Assembly (NCBI GenBank): GCA_945870985.1
Contig: CAMBUH010000006.1
Span: 1-35,102 of the forward strand
Reading direction: 5' to 3'
Length of the DNA: 35,102 bases
Origin: Chitinophaga pinensis
GTDB lineage: Bacteria; Bacteroidota; Bacteroidia; Chitinophagales; Chitinophagaceae
Shown: positions 25,118-33,602 of the stretch, piece after piece
Numbering within the stretch: the first letter of the stretch is position 1
How the letters are laid out: every line of letters starts with the position of its first letter
Notes under the pieces: model-generated
Database searches by the model: none
Told to the model about the DNA's origin: nothing
The model's input: only the letters and a program-made list of their open reading frames with translations
Translations under genes and position numbers: made by a program

Positions 25118-26927
25118 ATTTATAACCCTCCCTAAAATAGTTCACTACTAAGGCAGCTTTAGATTTGCCAATAATTTTCTCCAATGATTCGGGTGATTGT
25201 AGCTGAACCTTTTTTACTGATTTAAATGCAGTTAATAATTGTTGAGCTGTTTGTGATCCAATTCCCGGAATTTTTTCTAATCCGTTGGTAAAAGTTCCCT
25301 TAGAGCGAATATTCCTGTGGAAGCTAATTCCAAAGCGATGTACTTCATCGCGGATAAATCTAATTAGTTTCAAACTGTCGCTATTCCAAGGTAGGCGAAT
25401 AGATTGCTGATCCCCTGCAAAAAATAATTCTTCCTCATTTTTCGCTAACCCAAATACCGTCATTTTACCAATCAATTGCAATGCCCGAATACTCTCTAGG
25501 GCAGCATTCAATTGTCCCTTGCCGCCATCTATAATTACTAATTGCGGCAGTGATTTTTCTTCTTCTAATAATCTTTTATACCTGCGATATACTACTTCTT
25601 TCATGGTAGCAAAATCATCAATGCCAGTTACAGTTTTTACGTGATAGTGCCGGTAATTTTCTTTGCTGGGTATGCCCTCTAAAAAACATACCATGGCCGA
25701 TACCGGATAACTGCCTTGAAAATGACTATTATCAAAACATTCTATATGTGCTGGTAAGGCGGGTAATTGCAAAAGTGCTTGCAGCTCGCTTAATACTTGC
25801 TTTTTTTCTGCGGCTGATTTACCTACTGGCTGCCATAATTTTTTTTGCTGAATTTCCTGTTGATAGTAATTCACATTCTTCAGGGATAAATCTAATAGCT
25901 TTTTCTTTTCTCCAGCTTTTGGAACCAGGATAGTAATATCTTTTTCCGGATAATTAATCGGAAACGGCACCACACATTCAGCTGCCATGCTGTTAAATTG
26001 CGCTCGCATGTTGGCAAGGGCAAAAATCAATACTTCTTCATCTGATTCTTCTAATTGAATTTCCAACTGAACAGTATGCGTTTGAACTATGGTTCCATGT
26101 TGAACCATCAGATAGTTTACATAAGCGGTAGACTGGTCTCGCAATAAAGAAAACACATCTAGGTTTCCGTGTAATTTGCCTACAATCACCGATGATGCCT
26201 GATACGCTTCCAGCGAATTGATTTTTTTTTGCCAAATAGCTGCCTCTTCAAAACGCAACAACTCGCTGCTTTCTTTTAGCTGTTTTTTAAGATAGGCAGT
26301 TACCGGCTGCAAATTCCCTTTGATGATATTTTTTACCTGCAATAGATCTTCTGAATAGGCTGCTGCTGATTGTTTTTTTTCGCAGGGACCTTTACAATTA
26401 CCCAGATGATATTCTAAGCATACTTTATATTGGCCCTTTTCAATTTTGTCGGCAGCAAGATTAAGGGTGCAGGTTCTTAGTGGAATCATTTGTTTAACCA
26501 GTTCTAACAACTGCCGCACGCTGCCAACAGATGCGAAAGGTCCGATATACTCCGACCCATCGGCATATTTTCTGCGGGTAAGGAATACACGGGGAAATGG
26601 TTCTTTTTTGATTACTATATACGGGTATGTTTTATCGTCTTTAAGCAGAATATTATACCGGGGGTGATACTGTTTAATCAGGGCATTTTCTAGCAGAAAA
26701 GCATCTTGTTCCGAATCTACAATCGTAAATTCTATCCGATCAATTCTTTTTACCAGTTCATGGGTTTTATAGGTAGTAAATGTATTGGTAAAATACGAGG
26801 ATACCCTTTTCCGGAGATCCTTTGCTTTGCCTACATACAATAACTGATTTTCCGCATTGTAATATTTGTAGATACCCGGCTCGTGCGGAAGTCCCAGGGC
26901 AATCGGGGCAAATTCTTCCTGCGTCAT
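25116..26927 (-). CDS. uvrC: excinuclease ABC subunit C
   Basis: Nucleotide-excision-repair nuclease of 603 aa that makes both incisions around a lesion bound by UvrA/UvrB. The N-terminal GIY-YIG domain shows GIYKYY (18-23), LLYVGKAKDLRKRV and the catalytic-site block DAFLLENALIKQYHPRYNILLKDDKTYPYI. The Cys-rich segment LGNCKGPCEKK and the UvrB-binding UVR motif (LRFEEAAIWQKKINSLE) follow. The RNase H-like C-terminal nuclease (IECFDNSHFQGSYPVSAMV, VVIDGGKGQLNAAL) and a helix-hairpin-helix tail (LEKIPGIGSQTAQQLL) complete it. Its ATG overlaps the TGA of the upstream lipoprotein gene (ATGA), implying translational coupling. Confidence 0.97.
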   Translation of the reverse strand: MTQEEFAPIALGLPHEPGIYKYYNAENQLLYVGKAKDLRKRVSSYFTNTFTTYKTHELVKRIDRIEFTIVDSEQDAFLLENALIKQYHPRYNILLKDDKTYPYIVIKKEPFPRVFLTRRKYADGSEYIGPFASVGSVRQLLELVKQMIPLRTCTLNLAADKIEKGQYKVCLEYHLGNCKGPCEKKQSAAAYSEDLLQVKNIIKGNLQPVTAYLKKQLKESSELLRFEEAAIWQKKINSLEAYQASSVIVGKLHGNLDVFSLLRDQSTAYVNYLMVQHGTIVQTHTVQLEIQLEESDEEVLIFALANMRAQFNSMAAECVVPFPINYPEKDITILVPKAGEKKKLLDLSLKNVNYYQQEIQQKKLWQPVGKSAAEKKQVLSELQALLQLPALPAHIECFDNSHFQGSYPVSAMVCFLEGIPSKENYRHYHVKTVTGIDDFATMKEVVYRRYKRLLEEEKSLPQLVIIDGGKGQLNAALESIRALQLIGKMTVFGLAKNEEELFFAGDQQSIRLPWNSDSLKLIRFIRDEVHRFGISFHRNIRSKGTFTNGLEKIPGIGSQTAQQLLTAFKSVKKVQLQSPESLEKIIGKSKAALVVNYFREGYK

Positions 26928-27517
26928 AACGGGGTATTTTTTTCATGTTCCCAACTTACATCTATTATTTCTGTGTTGGCAGTTCCTGCTTTATCGGTTT
27001 TGGTTCTGCTAATTAAGAATCCTTTATTGGTTCTCCAACTCAGGTGTTCGTTAACCGAAGTGTCGGCTATTTCGTAACTACACTGTATGTTTATTCTTTT
27101 TACCAAACGGTTCTGATCGTTCAGCAGGATATCTGTATATTCAAAAGCGGCTTGTTCGGGCTTTAGTGGCTGATAGGTAAGTGTATAACTGCTGGTACTT
27201 AAATCATGTAGGATACTTTCTTTGTAGAGTTGCTTCTCTTTGGTGAATTGGGTTAGCAAACTGTCGAATAATCCGCAAAAGAGCAAAAAAGAATCTCTCC
27301 CCAGGCTATGAATGCTGGTCTGTTGATTTCTGGTATATCGAAAGGTACGGGGTAAATTACTCAAATCGGCATCTTCAATCTGCCCATGAATAAAATGTGC
27401 AATCGGATAAAAGGAGGCGGTATCTGCTAGTGCCTGCACAGAACCCACTTTCCCTGATTTTTGCTTGCATCCTGCCCACACCATTACAAATGCGATAAAT
27501 ATTATCCAGCCTTTCAT
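26924..27517 (-). CDS. putative lipoprotein of unknown function
   Basis: Protein of 197 aa with a signal sequence ending in the lipobox VWAGC (Cys17), so probably anchored to a membrane on the periplasmic side. The mature part is soluble and mixed alpha/beta, with motifs such as FYPIAHFIHGQIEDADLSNL, FRYTRNQQTSIHSL and ISRTKTDKAGTANTEIIDVSWE. I do not recognise a family. Its last base triplet overlaps the uvrC start by 4 bp, and it lies 52 bp after the beta-barrel gene, so it appears to belong to the sigma-factor operon. The ATG is preceded by TAATTTTA and then GGGG. Confidence 0.65.
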   Translation of the reverse strand: MKGWIIFIAFVMVWAGCKQKSGKVGSVQALADTASFYPIAHFIHGQIEDADLSNLPRTFRYTRNQQTSIHSLGRDSFLLFCGLFDSLLTQFTKEKQLYKESILHDLSTSSYTLTYQPLKPEQAAFEYTDILLNDQNRLVKRINIQCSYEIADTSVNEHLSWRTNKGFLISRTKTDKAGTANTEIIDVSWEHEKNTPL

Positions 27518-27569
27518 CCCCTAAAATTATTCAATTTTACTGAAGGCAATTACAGAAATAATCACTCGC

Positions 27570-29018
27570 TTATTTGTATGGGCGGGTAACGCTAAAACGA
27601 ATACCGTAATCAATCAGATTCTCCCGAACCGGGTAGAGGTTAGAGTAGGTAGGAAGGTTTTGATATCTCACTTGCGGACCTACTGAGAAGGTGGCTGTTC
27701 GGGTTTGATACGTTAGGTTAATGCCTGCACCGGTATTAATATTCCATTTGCGCAACAAATCCTTTCCTTCGGTATAGTGCTTGTAATCAGAAGAGATCAG
27801 CCAGGTATTGGATTGTAAAGTAAAGGTAGGTTGCACAGAAGCTTCGGCTGTTAGTCCCCATTTTTTACCATCCAGCACTTTCCATTGTATACCCACAGGA
27901 GCAGATATTTGATACATGCTGTTGCTGAGGGTAGTTGCCCGATAGCCGGCATTATTGTTATACGGGGAATAAAAACTAATCGTTTCAACTCCTCTGTTAT
28001 TAATCAGCGACATAGAAGCCAAATCTCGTGTTCGTGTTTCAAAGGTTTCAATTTCGTATCTGCGCAAATTCAGTTGTAAACCTGTGGTTAACTGAAAGCG
28101 CTTGGAAAGACTGTATAAAATGGAAAAGCCTAGTTCTAGTCCTAATGCCGGCCGATGCCGAACTACTTCATTCACACCACTATTCAAATTACTGGTTAGG
28201 GGCAGATTGGCTGCGGAGGAGCTGTTGGTAGCAGTGGTTTGAATTAATTCTTTCAGCTTATAATCAGTTAATTGGCGGAAGCTGATAGAAGGGGTTGCAT
28301 ACACTTGAAAGCCAATCCTTGAACTTTTGTGTTGAATAGGCGTGTTACCTACAAAGGGGAAATCCTTCAAATACTCATCCGTAGATTGTTGAAGATTCCC
28401 TTTTGCATTTGCCATTTTTCGCAATTCATTTGCAGGGTTGGCAGTATTTTCTTCTGCGTCGGCAGTTGAATCGTATAAGATAGATTCGGTAGTAATGGGT
28501 GTTAGAATAGTAGCCGATACCGTTTGAGATTCATTAACAGGTAATGCCAATGGAGTAGACTGCCCCAAAGTAAGGGTTGCCTGTTTTTCTGGTGTGAAAA
28601 GTTCCCTAGGTGCAACAGCCGGTTCAATAACAGCGTGGTTATAATCAACGGGAGGCTGAATAGCGGCGATGGTTGCCATAGTTAATGCTTCGGGTGCGAT
28701 ACTTTTCAGGTAATGATTATTTTTTTCATCCGGCGATAATTCATTTTGCTCGGAAGGGCTTGCTGAGGCTGAGACGGTTTGCTGACTTACGGGTGGCAGA
28801 ATCAGGATGTGGGTATTGGGTGTTCGGTTGAGCAGGGTAGAAATGGTAAGTGCTGAAATTATAAATAGAGAGATAAATGTGAGGGCTGGCCATGATTGTT
28901 TGCCGTGCAACTCTGTTCTGATCTTGTTCCACACAGGGTCAGACGGATACATCCGGTGCGATTTTACTTCCTCTTGTAAAAACTGCTCAAAATCTTCTTG
29001 TTGGTACTTGTTTTTCAT
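27570..29018 (-). CDS. inner-membrane-anchored protein with beta-barrel-like domain, partner of ECF sigma
   Basis: Protein of 482 aa with an unusual layout. A cytoplasmic segment of about 42 residues (DFEQFLQEEVKSHRMYPSDPVWNKI) precedes a single transmembrane helix (WPALTFISLFIISALTISTLL, 43-62). A long low-complexity Thr/Ala/Pro/Ser-rich stretch (63-225) leads to a C-terminal region (230-482) of alternating beta strands such as FQVYATPSISFRQLTDY, LGFSILYSLSKRFQLTTGLQLNLRRYEI and VGPQVRYQNLPTYSN, resembling PorT-type outer membrane beta-barrels. It starts 24 bp after the sigma gene stop. The N-terminal segment could be an anti-sigma or sigma-binding domain, but I find no zinc motif. Function is inferred from position. 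Confidence 0.65.
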   Translation of the reverse strand: MKNKYQQEDFEQFLQEEVKSHRMYPSDPVWNKIRTELHGKQSWPALTFISLFIISALTISTLLNRTPNTHILILPPVSQQTVSASASPSEQNELSPDEKNNHYLKSIAPEALTMATIAAIQPPVDYNHAVIEPAVAPRELFTPEKQATLTLGQSTPLALPVNESQTVSATILTPITTESILYDSTADAEENTANPANELRKMANAKGNLQQSTDEYLKDFPFVGNTPIQHKSSRIGFQVYATPSISFRQLTDYKLKELIQTTATNSSSAANLPLTSNLNSGVNEVVRHRPALGLELGFSILYSLSKRFQLTTGLQLNLRRYEIETFETRTRDLASMSLINNRGVETISFYSPYNNNAGYRATTLSNSMYQISAPVGIQWKVLDGKKWGLTAEASVQPTFTLQSNTWLISSDYKHYTEGKDLLRKWNINTGAGINLTYQTRTATFSVGPQVRYQNLPTYSNLYPVRENLIDYGIRFSVTRPYK

Positions 29019-29042
29019 ATTAATCAGACCAATCCTACTTAT

Positions 29043-29612
29043 TTATGTGGCCAGCCAAGAGAGGTCTTCCCTTGGTTGGTCAATTATTTTTTTACGTATC
29101 AACATGGTTTCCAGTAATGCCTTTGAACGGGTATACTGACTCCGGCTGGTACTCTCACCTATATCCAATAACTCACCAATTTCACGATGACTATACCCTT
29201 CAATCGCATACAGGTTTAGCACCGTTCTATACCCTACTGGTAGCAGCCGAATACATTCAATCACCTGCTTGGCCTGCATAATGGAGGGGATGGTTTCCTC
29301 TTTCACCTGCAGGATATTGGCATCGGTTAGTTCAATGCTATCATTGAACTTTTTATGTTTTTTCAGAAAATTGATACAGGTGTGTACTATGATTCTCCTG
29401 ATCCAACCCTCAAAAGAGCCTTTATTCTGAAACGTATGTATGTGGGTAAACACTTTGATGAACGCCTCCTGGAGCATGTCTTCGGCATCTTCTCTGGTAG
29501 GAGAAAACCGATAGCAAACACTGAGCATTTTGGGACTGTACTGGTTGTACAATTCCCGCTGTGCGGCAGCATCGTTTCGTAAACAGCCTGCAATGATGGC
29601 CTGCTCCGTCAT
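29043..29612 (-). CDS. ECF RNA polymerase sigma factor (sigma-70 family)
   Basis: The track begins at 29645, but the ATG at 29612 (MTEQAIIAGCLRNDAAAQREL) is the usual start of this family and gives 189 aa. Region 2 reads LYNQYSPKMLSVCYRFSPTREDAEDMLQEAFIKVF, then FEGWIRRIIVHTCINFLKK, and region 4 ends LPVGYRTVLNLYAIEGYSHREIGELLDIGESTSRSQYTRSKALLE with a helix-turn-helix. It would direct RNA polymerase to a small set of promoters. The next gene encodes the membrane-anchored beta-barrel protein, a likely regulator. The operon continues through a lipoprotein to uvrC. Confidence 0.93.
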   Translation of the reverse strand: MTEQAIIAGCLRNDAAAQRELYNQYSPKMLSVCYRFSPTREDAEDMLQEAFIKVFTHIHTFQNKGSFEGWIRRIIVHTCINFLKKHKKFNDSIELTDANILQVKEETIPSIMQAKQVIECIRLLPVGYRTVLNLYAIEGYSHREIGELLDIGESTSRSQYTRSKALLETMLIRKKIIDQPREDLSWLAT

Positions 29613-29613
29613 G

Positions 29614-29640
29614 AGGGTAAAATTGTTAACCCTAAATATA
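29614..29640 (-). promoter_or_regulatory. -7-like box and inverted repeat before the sigma gene
   Basis: On the minus strand TATATTTA (29640-29633) lies 20 nt before the ATG, one mismatch from TAnnTTTG. AGGGT and ACCCT (29614-29618 and 29629-29633) form a perfect 5-bp inverted repeat with a 10-nt spacer across the predicted start of transcription. An operator or autoregulatory site is plausible. Confidence 0.35.
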
Positions 29641-29762
29641 GACAATTTTTCGGTTGTTTCGCTGCATTTGGAGATGGCTCACTTGCAAATAATATATAAT
29701 ATTAATGTTTTTTTTTGGTATCAGGCAACAATAAGTAATTTTAAAGTATCTTAAACGTTAAT

Positions 29763-29770
29763 TAGATTTA
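29763..29770 (+). promoter_or_regulatory. -7-like box for the DUF1800 gene
   Basis: TAGATTTA is one base from TAnnTTTG and ends 5 nt before the ATG, the same spacing as for the TolC-like and DUF4271 genes. It lies in the 163-bp AT-rich divergent region shared with the sigma operon. Confidence 0.35.
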
Positions 29771-29775
29771 AGACT

Positions 29776-31440
29776 ATGAGCCGGCGAAAATTTATTTCGC
29801 AAATAATTAAACCAGCTTCTGTTCAGGAAGCCCCGCCTCCACCTCCCGGAGGTGGATTAACGCCTTATACGGGGGTATGGACTACCGATCAGGTAATTCA
29901 TATGCTTAAAAGAACCCAGTTTGGAGCTCGGCCTGAGGACATTCAATATTTTGCTGCCAGAACTTTTTCGCAGGCGATGGATGAAATTCTGCAACCTACG
30001 GCACCTGCACCGGCACCTCCGGTAAAAGATTATGTTCCATCTGCGAATGTTCTTAAGCCCGATACCAATGTGGCTGCCGGAACAACTTGGGTAAATGATA
30101 TTGGGGCTGATGGGGCTTTAAACGGCAACCGGATTTTATCTTTTCAAAAATGGTGGGTTGGTAACTTAATCAATCAGGATAGAAGTATTCGAGAAAAAAT
30201 GATTTTATTCTGGCACAATCATTTTGCCACCGAAGCAGACACAATCGGTAATCCAATTTATGTATATCGACATCATCAGGTTCTACGCAATAATGCCCTT
30301 GGTAATTTTAAGGCATTAACCCGCGCCATTACATTGGATCCGGGAATGCTAGTGTATTTGAATGGACAATTAAATACACTCAATGCTCCCGATGAAAATT
30401 ATGGTAGGGAATTACAAGAACTTTTTTGTTGTGGAAAAGGGCCGGAGTCAAAATATACAGAAGATGACGTAAAAGCTGCTGCCCGCGTATTAACTGGTTG
30501 GCGAATAAATGCTTCCACTGCCACCTCTTTTTTTGACATTAATCGGCACGATAAGAGTTCGAAAAAGTTTTCTTCATTTTACAACAACGCCACCATTGCT
30601 GGCCGCAGTTCCGCTACTGCAGGCGATCTGGAACTGGATGATATGCTGAATATGATTTTTGCCACGAATGAAGTAAGCAAATACATTTGCAGAAGATTGT
30701 ATCGTTGGTTTATTTATTATGATATAGATGCCACTGTAGAGGCTACCATCATCACCCCGCTTGCCAATATATTTGTTCAGAATAATTACGAAATATTGCC
30801 GGTGCTGCAAGCACTCCTGAAAAGCGAGCACTTTTTTAATTCACTCACAGTTGGATGTCAGATAAAAAGTCCTATAGACCTGATAGTAGGATTATGCCGG
30901 GAGTTTGCCATTGCACTTCCTCCTGCATCCGATTATACCACTAACTATGGTATTTATAATTATTTTTTTAACTTGGCAACCGGCATGCAGCAACGAATTG
31001 GTGATCCTCCGGATGTAAGCGGCTGGAAAGCCTACTATCAAGAACCGCAATTTTATGAGGTTTGGATAAATAGTGACACCTTACCTCGGCGCATCCAGTT
31101 TTCCGACATCATGATTGTGAATGGATATACCCTCAATGGTTTTGTTACAAAAATCAATCAAGTTGAATGGGTAAAGATGCTACCAAAGCCCGCAGATCCC
31201 AATGAATTAATCAGTGATATCACCTATCGGTTATTGCGAATAGATATTTCAGCCGCCTCTAAGCAGCAATTGAAAAGAGATATCTTACTGGGAGGACAAT
31301 CGGATGATCATTATTGGACAGATGCCTGGAACCTTTATTTGTCAACCCCGGGAAATACTAACAATACAAATACCGTTAGAAATCGGTTACGTGATTTGAT
31401 AAAGTATATTATGAATTTACCAGAATATCAATTGTGTTAA
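29776..31440 (+). CDS. DUF1800 family protein
   Basis: Protein of 554 aa. The start MSRRKFISQII resembles a twin-arginine motif, but no hydrophobic stretch follows; instead there is a Pro/Gly-rich segment (EAPPPPPGGGLTP). An in-frame stop lies upstream, so the start cannot move back. The DUF1800 hallmarks are HMLKRTQFGARPEDIQYF, REKMILFWHNHFATEAD, ARELQELF-type block YGRELQELFCCGKG, YTEDDVKAAARVLTGW and ISKYICRRLY-like VSKYICRRLYRWF. No enzymatic function is known to me. It is nearly always found with a DUF1501 gene, and here one follows after 22 bp. The protein is probably exported, but how is unclear. Confidence 0.88.
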   Translation: MSRRKFISQIIKPASVQEAPPPPPGGGLTPYTGVWTTDQVIHMLKRTQFGARPEDIQYFAARTFSQAMDEILQPTAPAPAPPVKDYVPSANVLKPDTNVAAGTTWVNDIGADGALNGNRILSFQKWWVGNLINQDRSIREKMILFWHNHFATEADTIGNPIYVYRHHQVLRNNALGNFKALTRAITLDPGMLVYLNGQLNTLNAPDENYGRELQELFCCGKGPESKYTEDDVKAAARVLTGWRINASTATSFFDINRHDKSSKKFSSFYNNATIAGRSSATAGDLELDDMLNMIFATNEVSKYICRRLYRWFIYYDIDATVEATIITPLANIFVQNNYEILPVLQALLKSEHFFNSLTVGCQIKSPIDLIVGLCREFAIALPPASDYTTNYGIYNYFFNLATGMQQRIGDPPDVSGWKAYYQEPQFYEVWINSDTLPRRIQFSDIMIVNGYTLNGFVTKINQVEWVKMLPKPADPNELISDITYRLLRIDISAASKQQLKRDILLGGQSDDHYWTDAWNLYLSTPGNTNNTNTVRNRLRDLIKYIMNLPEYQLC

Positions 31441-31462
31441 TCCAACACAGAAAATCACCTTC

Positions 31463-33031
31463 ATGAAAAGAAGATCTTTTTTACAAAAAACTTTGCCAGC
31501 CGGGGTGCTTTTGCCATCACTGCTGAATGGTTTTTCTTTTCGTGCACTTGGAATGGATTCTCCGGAATTATCTTCCTTATTACTGCCGGTTACCGAAACT
31601 GATCATGTGTTGGTAATTGTTCAGCTAAATGGAGGTAATGATGGATTAAACATGGTGGTGCCGCTCGAAAATTTCAGTAATTATGTAAATGCGCGTAGCA
31701 ATCTTTATATTCCAGATACGAAAGTATTGCCACTCAACGGCAAAGTTGGTTTACACCCGGCCATGACGGGCTTGGAAAGTTTGTATCAGGAAGGTCAGTT
31801 GAAAGTGATTCACTCCGTGGGATATCCCCAACCTAATTTTTCGCATTTTCGTGCTACGGATATCTGGATGAGTGCCAGCGACAGTTCTACCATTGTTAAC
31901 AGCGGCTGGGCCGGACGATATTTGAATTATGAATATCCCAATTTTCCGAATGGATATCCCAATGCAAGCATGACTGATCCACTGGCTATTCAAATTGGGT
32001 CTGTTACCTCGTTAACTTTTCAGGGACCGGCTGTTAGCATGGGCATGAGTATTAGCAGTGCTACCAATTTTTACAACCTTGTGAATGGGGTTACCGACCC
32101 AGCTCCCAATACTCCGGCAGGCAAGGAATTGACATATGTAAGAATGGTTTCTCAGCAAACGCAGCAATATGCTACGTCTATCAAAGCGGCAGCTGCTAAG
32201 GTAACCAAACAGGTAACCTATCCCACGGCGAATTCATTGGCCGACCAACTGAAAATAGTAGCCCGTTTAATTGCGGGTGGTTTAAAAACCAGGGTTTATA
32301 TGGTTAATTATGGGGGATTTGATACCCATGCTGTTCAGGTGAATAGCAATGACACCACTACCGGTTCTCATGCTACCCTGTTAAAAAATGTGAGTAGCGC
32401 TATTAAGGCATTTCAGGATGACTTACGTATGCTGGGTGCCGAAGATCGCGTGGTGGGTATGACGTTTTCTGAATTTGGCCGCCGGGTTAAGAGTAATGGC
32501 AGTATCGGAACAGACCATGGTTCTGCTGCCCCCTGTTTTTTGTTTGGTAAGCATGTAATGGGCGGCGTTTTAGGCGATACTCCCATTATTCCTGCTAATG
32601 CCACCGTAAATGATAACGTCCCATTCCAATACGATTTTAGAAGTGTATATGCTACCCTTTTATCTAAATGGCTTTGTGTAGAAGACCGCGATCTGCAACA
32701 AATCATGCTGAAAAATTTTCAGCAACTCCCACTAATAAATGGTATAGCCTGTAAAAAACCGGTTAATCTTTCCGGTGAACAACTTATCAGTAATTATCCC
32801 AATCCCTTTACCAGCTCAACGGTTATTACTTTTAAAACGGCGGGAGGGCATACACTTATTCAGGTGATGGATACCTCGGGTAGGGTAGTGGCAAACCTTA
32901 CCGATAAAGAATATGCCCCCGGCTCCTATACGGTTACATTCAACAGCGGGTTTATGCCCAGCGGGGTTTATTATGCAAGGCTACAGAATATGGCTACTCA
33001 GCAAGTGCGGCCGATGCTGAAAGTGCGCTAG
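31463..33031 (+). CDS. DUF1501 protein with type IX C-terminal sorting domain
   Basis: Protein of 522 aa. The N-terminus MKRRSFLQKTLPAGVLLPSLL is a twin-arginine-like signal. The DUF1501 domain (alkaline phosphatase/sulfatase-like fold) shows LVIVQLNGGNDGLNMVVPL, YPQPNFSHFRATDIWMSA, YGGFDTHAVQV, FSEFGRRVKSNGSIGTDHGSAAPCFLFG and FRSVYATLLSKWLC. The last 80 residues (443-522, SNYPNPFTSSTVITF, GVYYARLQN) match a type A C-terminal sorting domain of type IX secretion. The gldKLMN operon about 6 kb away can supply part of that machinery. It forms a pair with DUF1800. The function is not known. Confidence 0.9.
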   Translation: MKRRSFLQKTLPAGVLLPSLLNGFSFRALGMDSPELSSLLLPVTETDHVLVIVQLNGGNDGLNMVVPLENFSNYVNARSNLYIPDTKVLPLNGKVGLHPAMTGLESLYQEGQLKVIHSVGYPQPNFSHFRATDIWMSASDSSTIVNSGWAGRYLNYEYPNFPNGYPNASMTDPLAIQIGSVTSLTFQGPAVSMGMSISSATNFYNLVNGVTDPAPNTPAGKELTYVRMVSQQTQQYATSIKAAAAKVTKQVTYPTANSLADQLKIVARLIAGGLKTRVYMVNYGGFDTHAVQVNSNDTTTGSHATLLKNVSSAIKAFQDDLRMLGAEDRVVGMTFSEFGRRVKSNGSIGTDHGSAAPCFLFGKHVMGGVLGDTPIIPANATVNDNVPFQYDFRSVYATLLSKWLCVEDRDLQQIMLKNFQQLPLINGIACKKPVNLSGEQLISNYPNPFTSSTVITFKTAGGHTLIQVMDTSGRVVANLTDKEYAPGSYTVTFNSGFMPSGVYYARLQNMATQQVRPMLKVR

Positions 33032-33114
33032 TAAATAGCATTATGAATAGGTACGCATAAGTCCCTAATTTATTGACCTATTTATTTCCAACAGAGGCTT
33101 TTTCACAATGCATG

Positions 33115-33122
33115 TATCTTTG
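33115..33122 (+). promoter_or_regulatory. -7 promoter box for the DUF2721 gene
   Basis: TATCTTTG matches TAnnTTTG exactly and lies 17 nt before the ATG, so a short leader of about 13 nt is expected. No convincing -33 element. Confidence 0.45.
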
Positions 33123-33139
33123 TTCTGTAATTATTAATT

Positions 33140-33586
33140 ATGGAATTATCAATTAATACCCCTGCCCTATTATTTCCGGCCATCAGTTTAGTAATGCTAG
33201 CCTATACGAATCGCTTTCTTTCCTTATCCAATCGCGTAAGAAATCTGCATGATAAATATGCCGCGCATGAGCAAAAGGTCATTATCCTGGGGCAGATTAA
33301 AAATTTAAAGTATCGCCTTAAACTGATCAAGCGAATGCAAACCCTGGGGGTACTAAGTTTTCTATTTTGTATTGCCTGTATGTTCTTTGTGTATCTACAA
33401 ATATTTTCATTAGCCCATGTGGTATTTGCCAGCAGTTTGCTACTGTTTGCGGCATCCCTGCTATTGTCCTTATTAGAAATACGCCTAAGTACCCGCGCTA
33501 TTGAGCTAGAGTTGAGTGATATGGAGGGGCTCGAAGATCCTTCGGTACTCGAATACCTGAAGAAAAAGCTGGAGGGCAAACCTTGA
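33140..33586 (+). CDS. DUF2721 family membrane protein
   Basis: Protein of 148 aa with three hydrophobic segments: an N-terminal one (TPALLFPAISLVMLAY) and two adjacent ones (LGVLSFLFCIACMFFVYLQIF and VVFASSLLLFAASLLLSLLEI). Between the first and second is a basic loop (NRVRNLHDKYAAHEQKV, then RLKLIKRMQ). This layout and the NRxRxL segment fit DUF2721. The function is unknown. The gene stands alone; its stop is 16 bp from that of the convergent ABC exporter. Confidence 0.8.
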   Translation: MELSINTPALLFPAISLVMLAYTNRFLSLSNRVRNLHDKYAAHEQKVIILGQIKNLKYRLKLIKRMQTLGVLSFLFCIACMFFVYLQIFSLAHVVFASSLLLFAASLLLSLLEIRLSTRAIELELSDMEGLEDPSVLEYLKKKLEGKP

Positions 33587-33602
33587 TAAGGTTCAATATC
33601 CA

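Noticed and set aside
28807-29139. 110-aa plus-strand ORF across the sigma/beta-barrel junction
   Set aside because: Antisense to two supported genes, no motif, Cys/Ser-rich as expected of a shadow.
33046-33082. AATAGGT/ACCTATT inverted repeat after the DUF1501 gene
   Set aside because: The 23-nt spacer, AT-rich arms and lack of a T-tract make it a weak terminator candidate; chance is likely.
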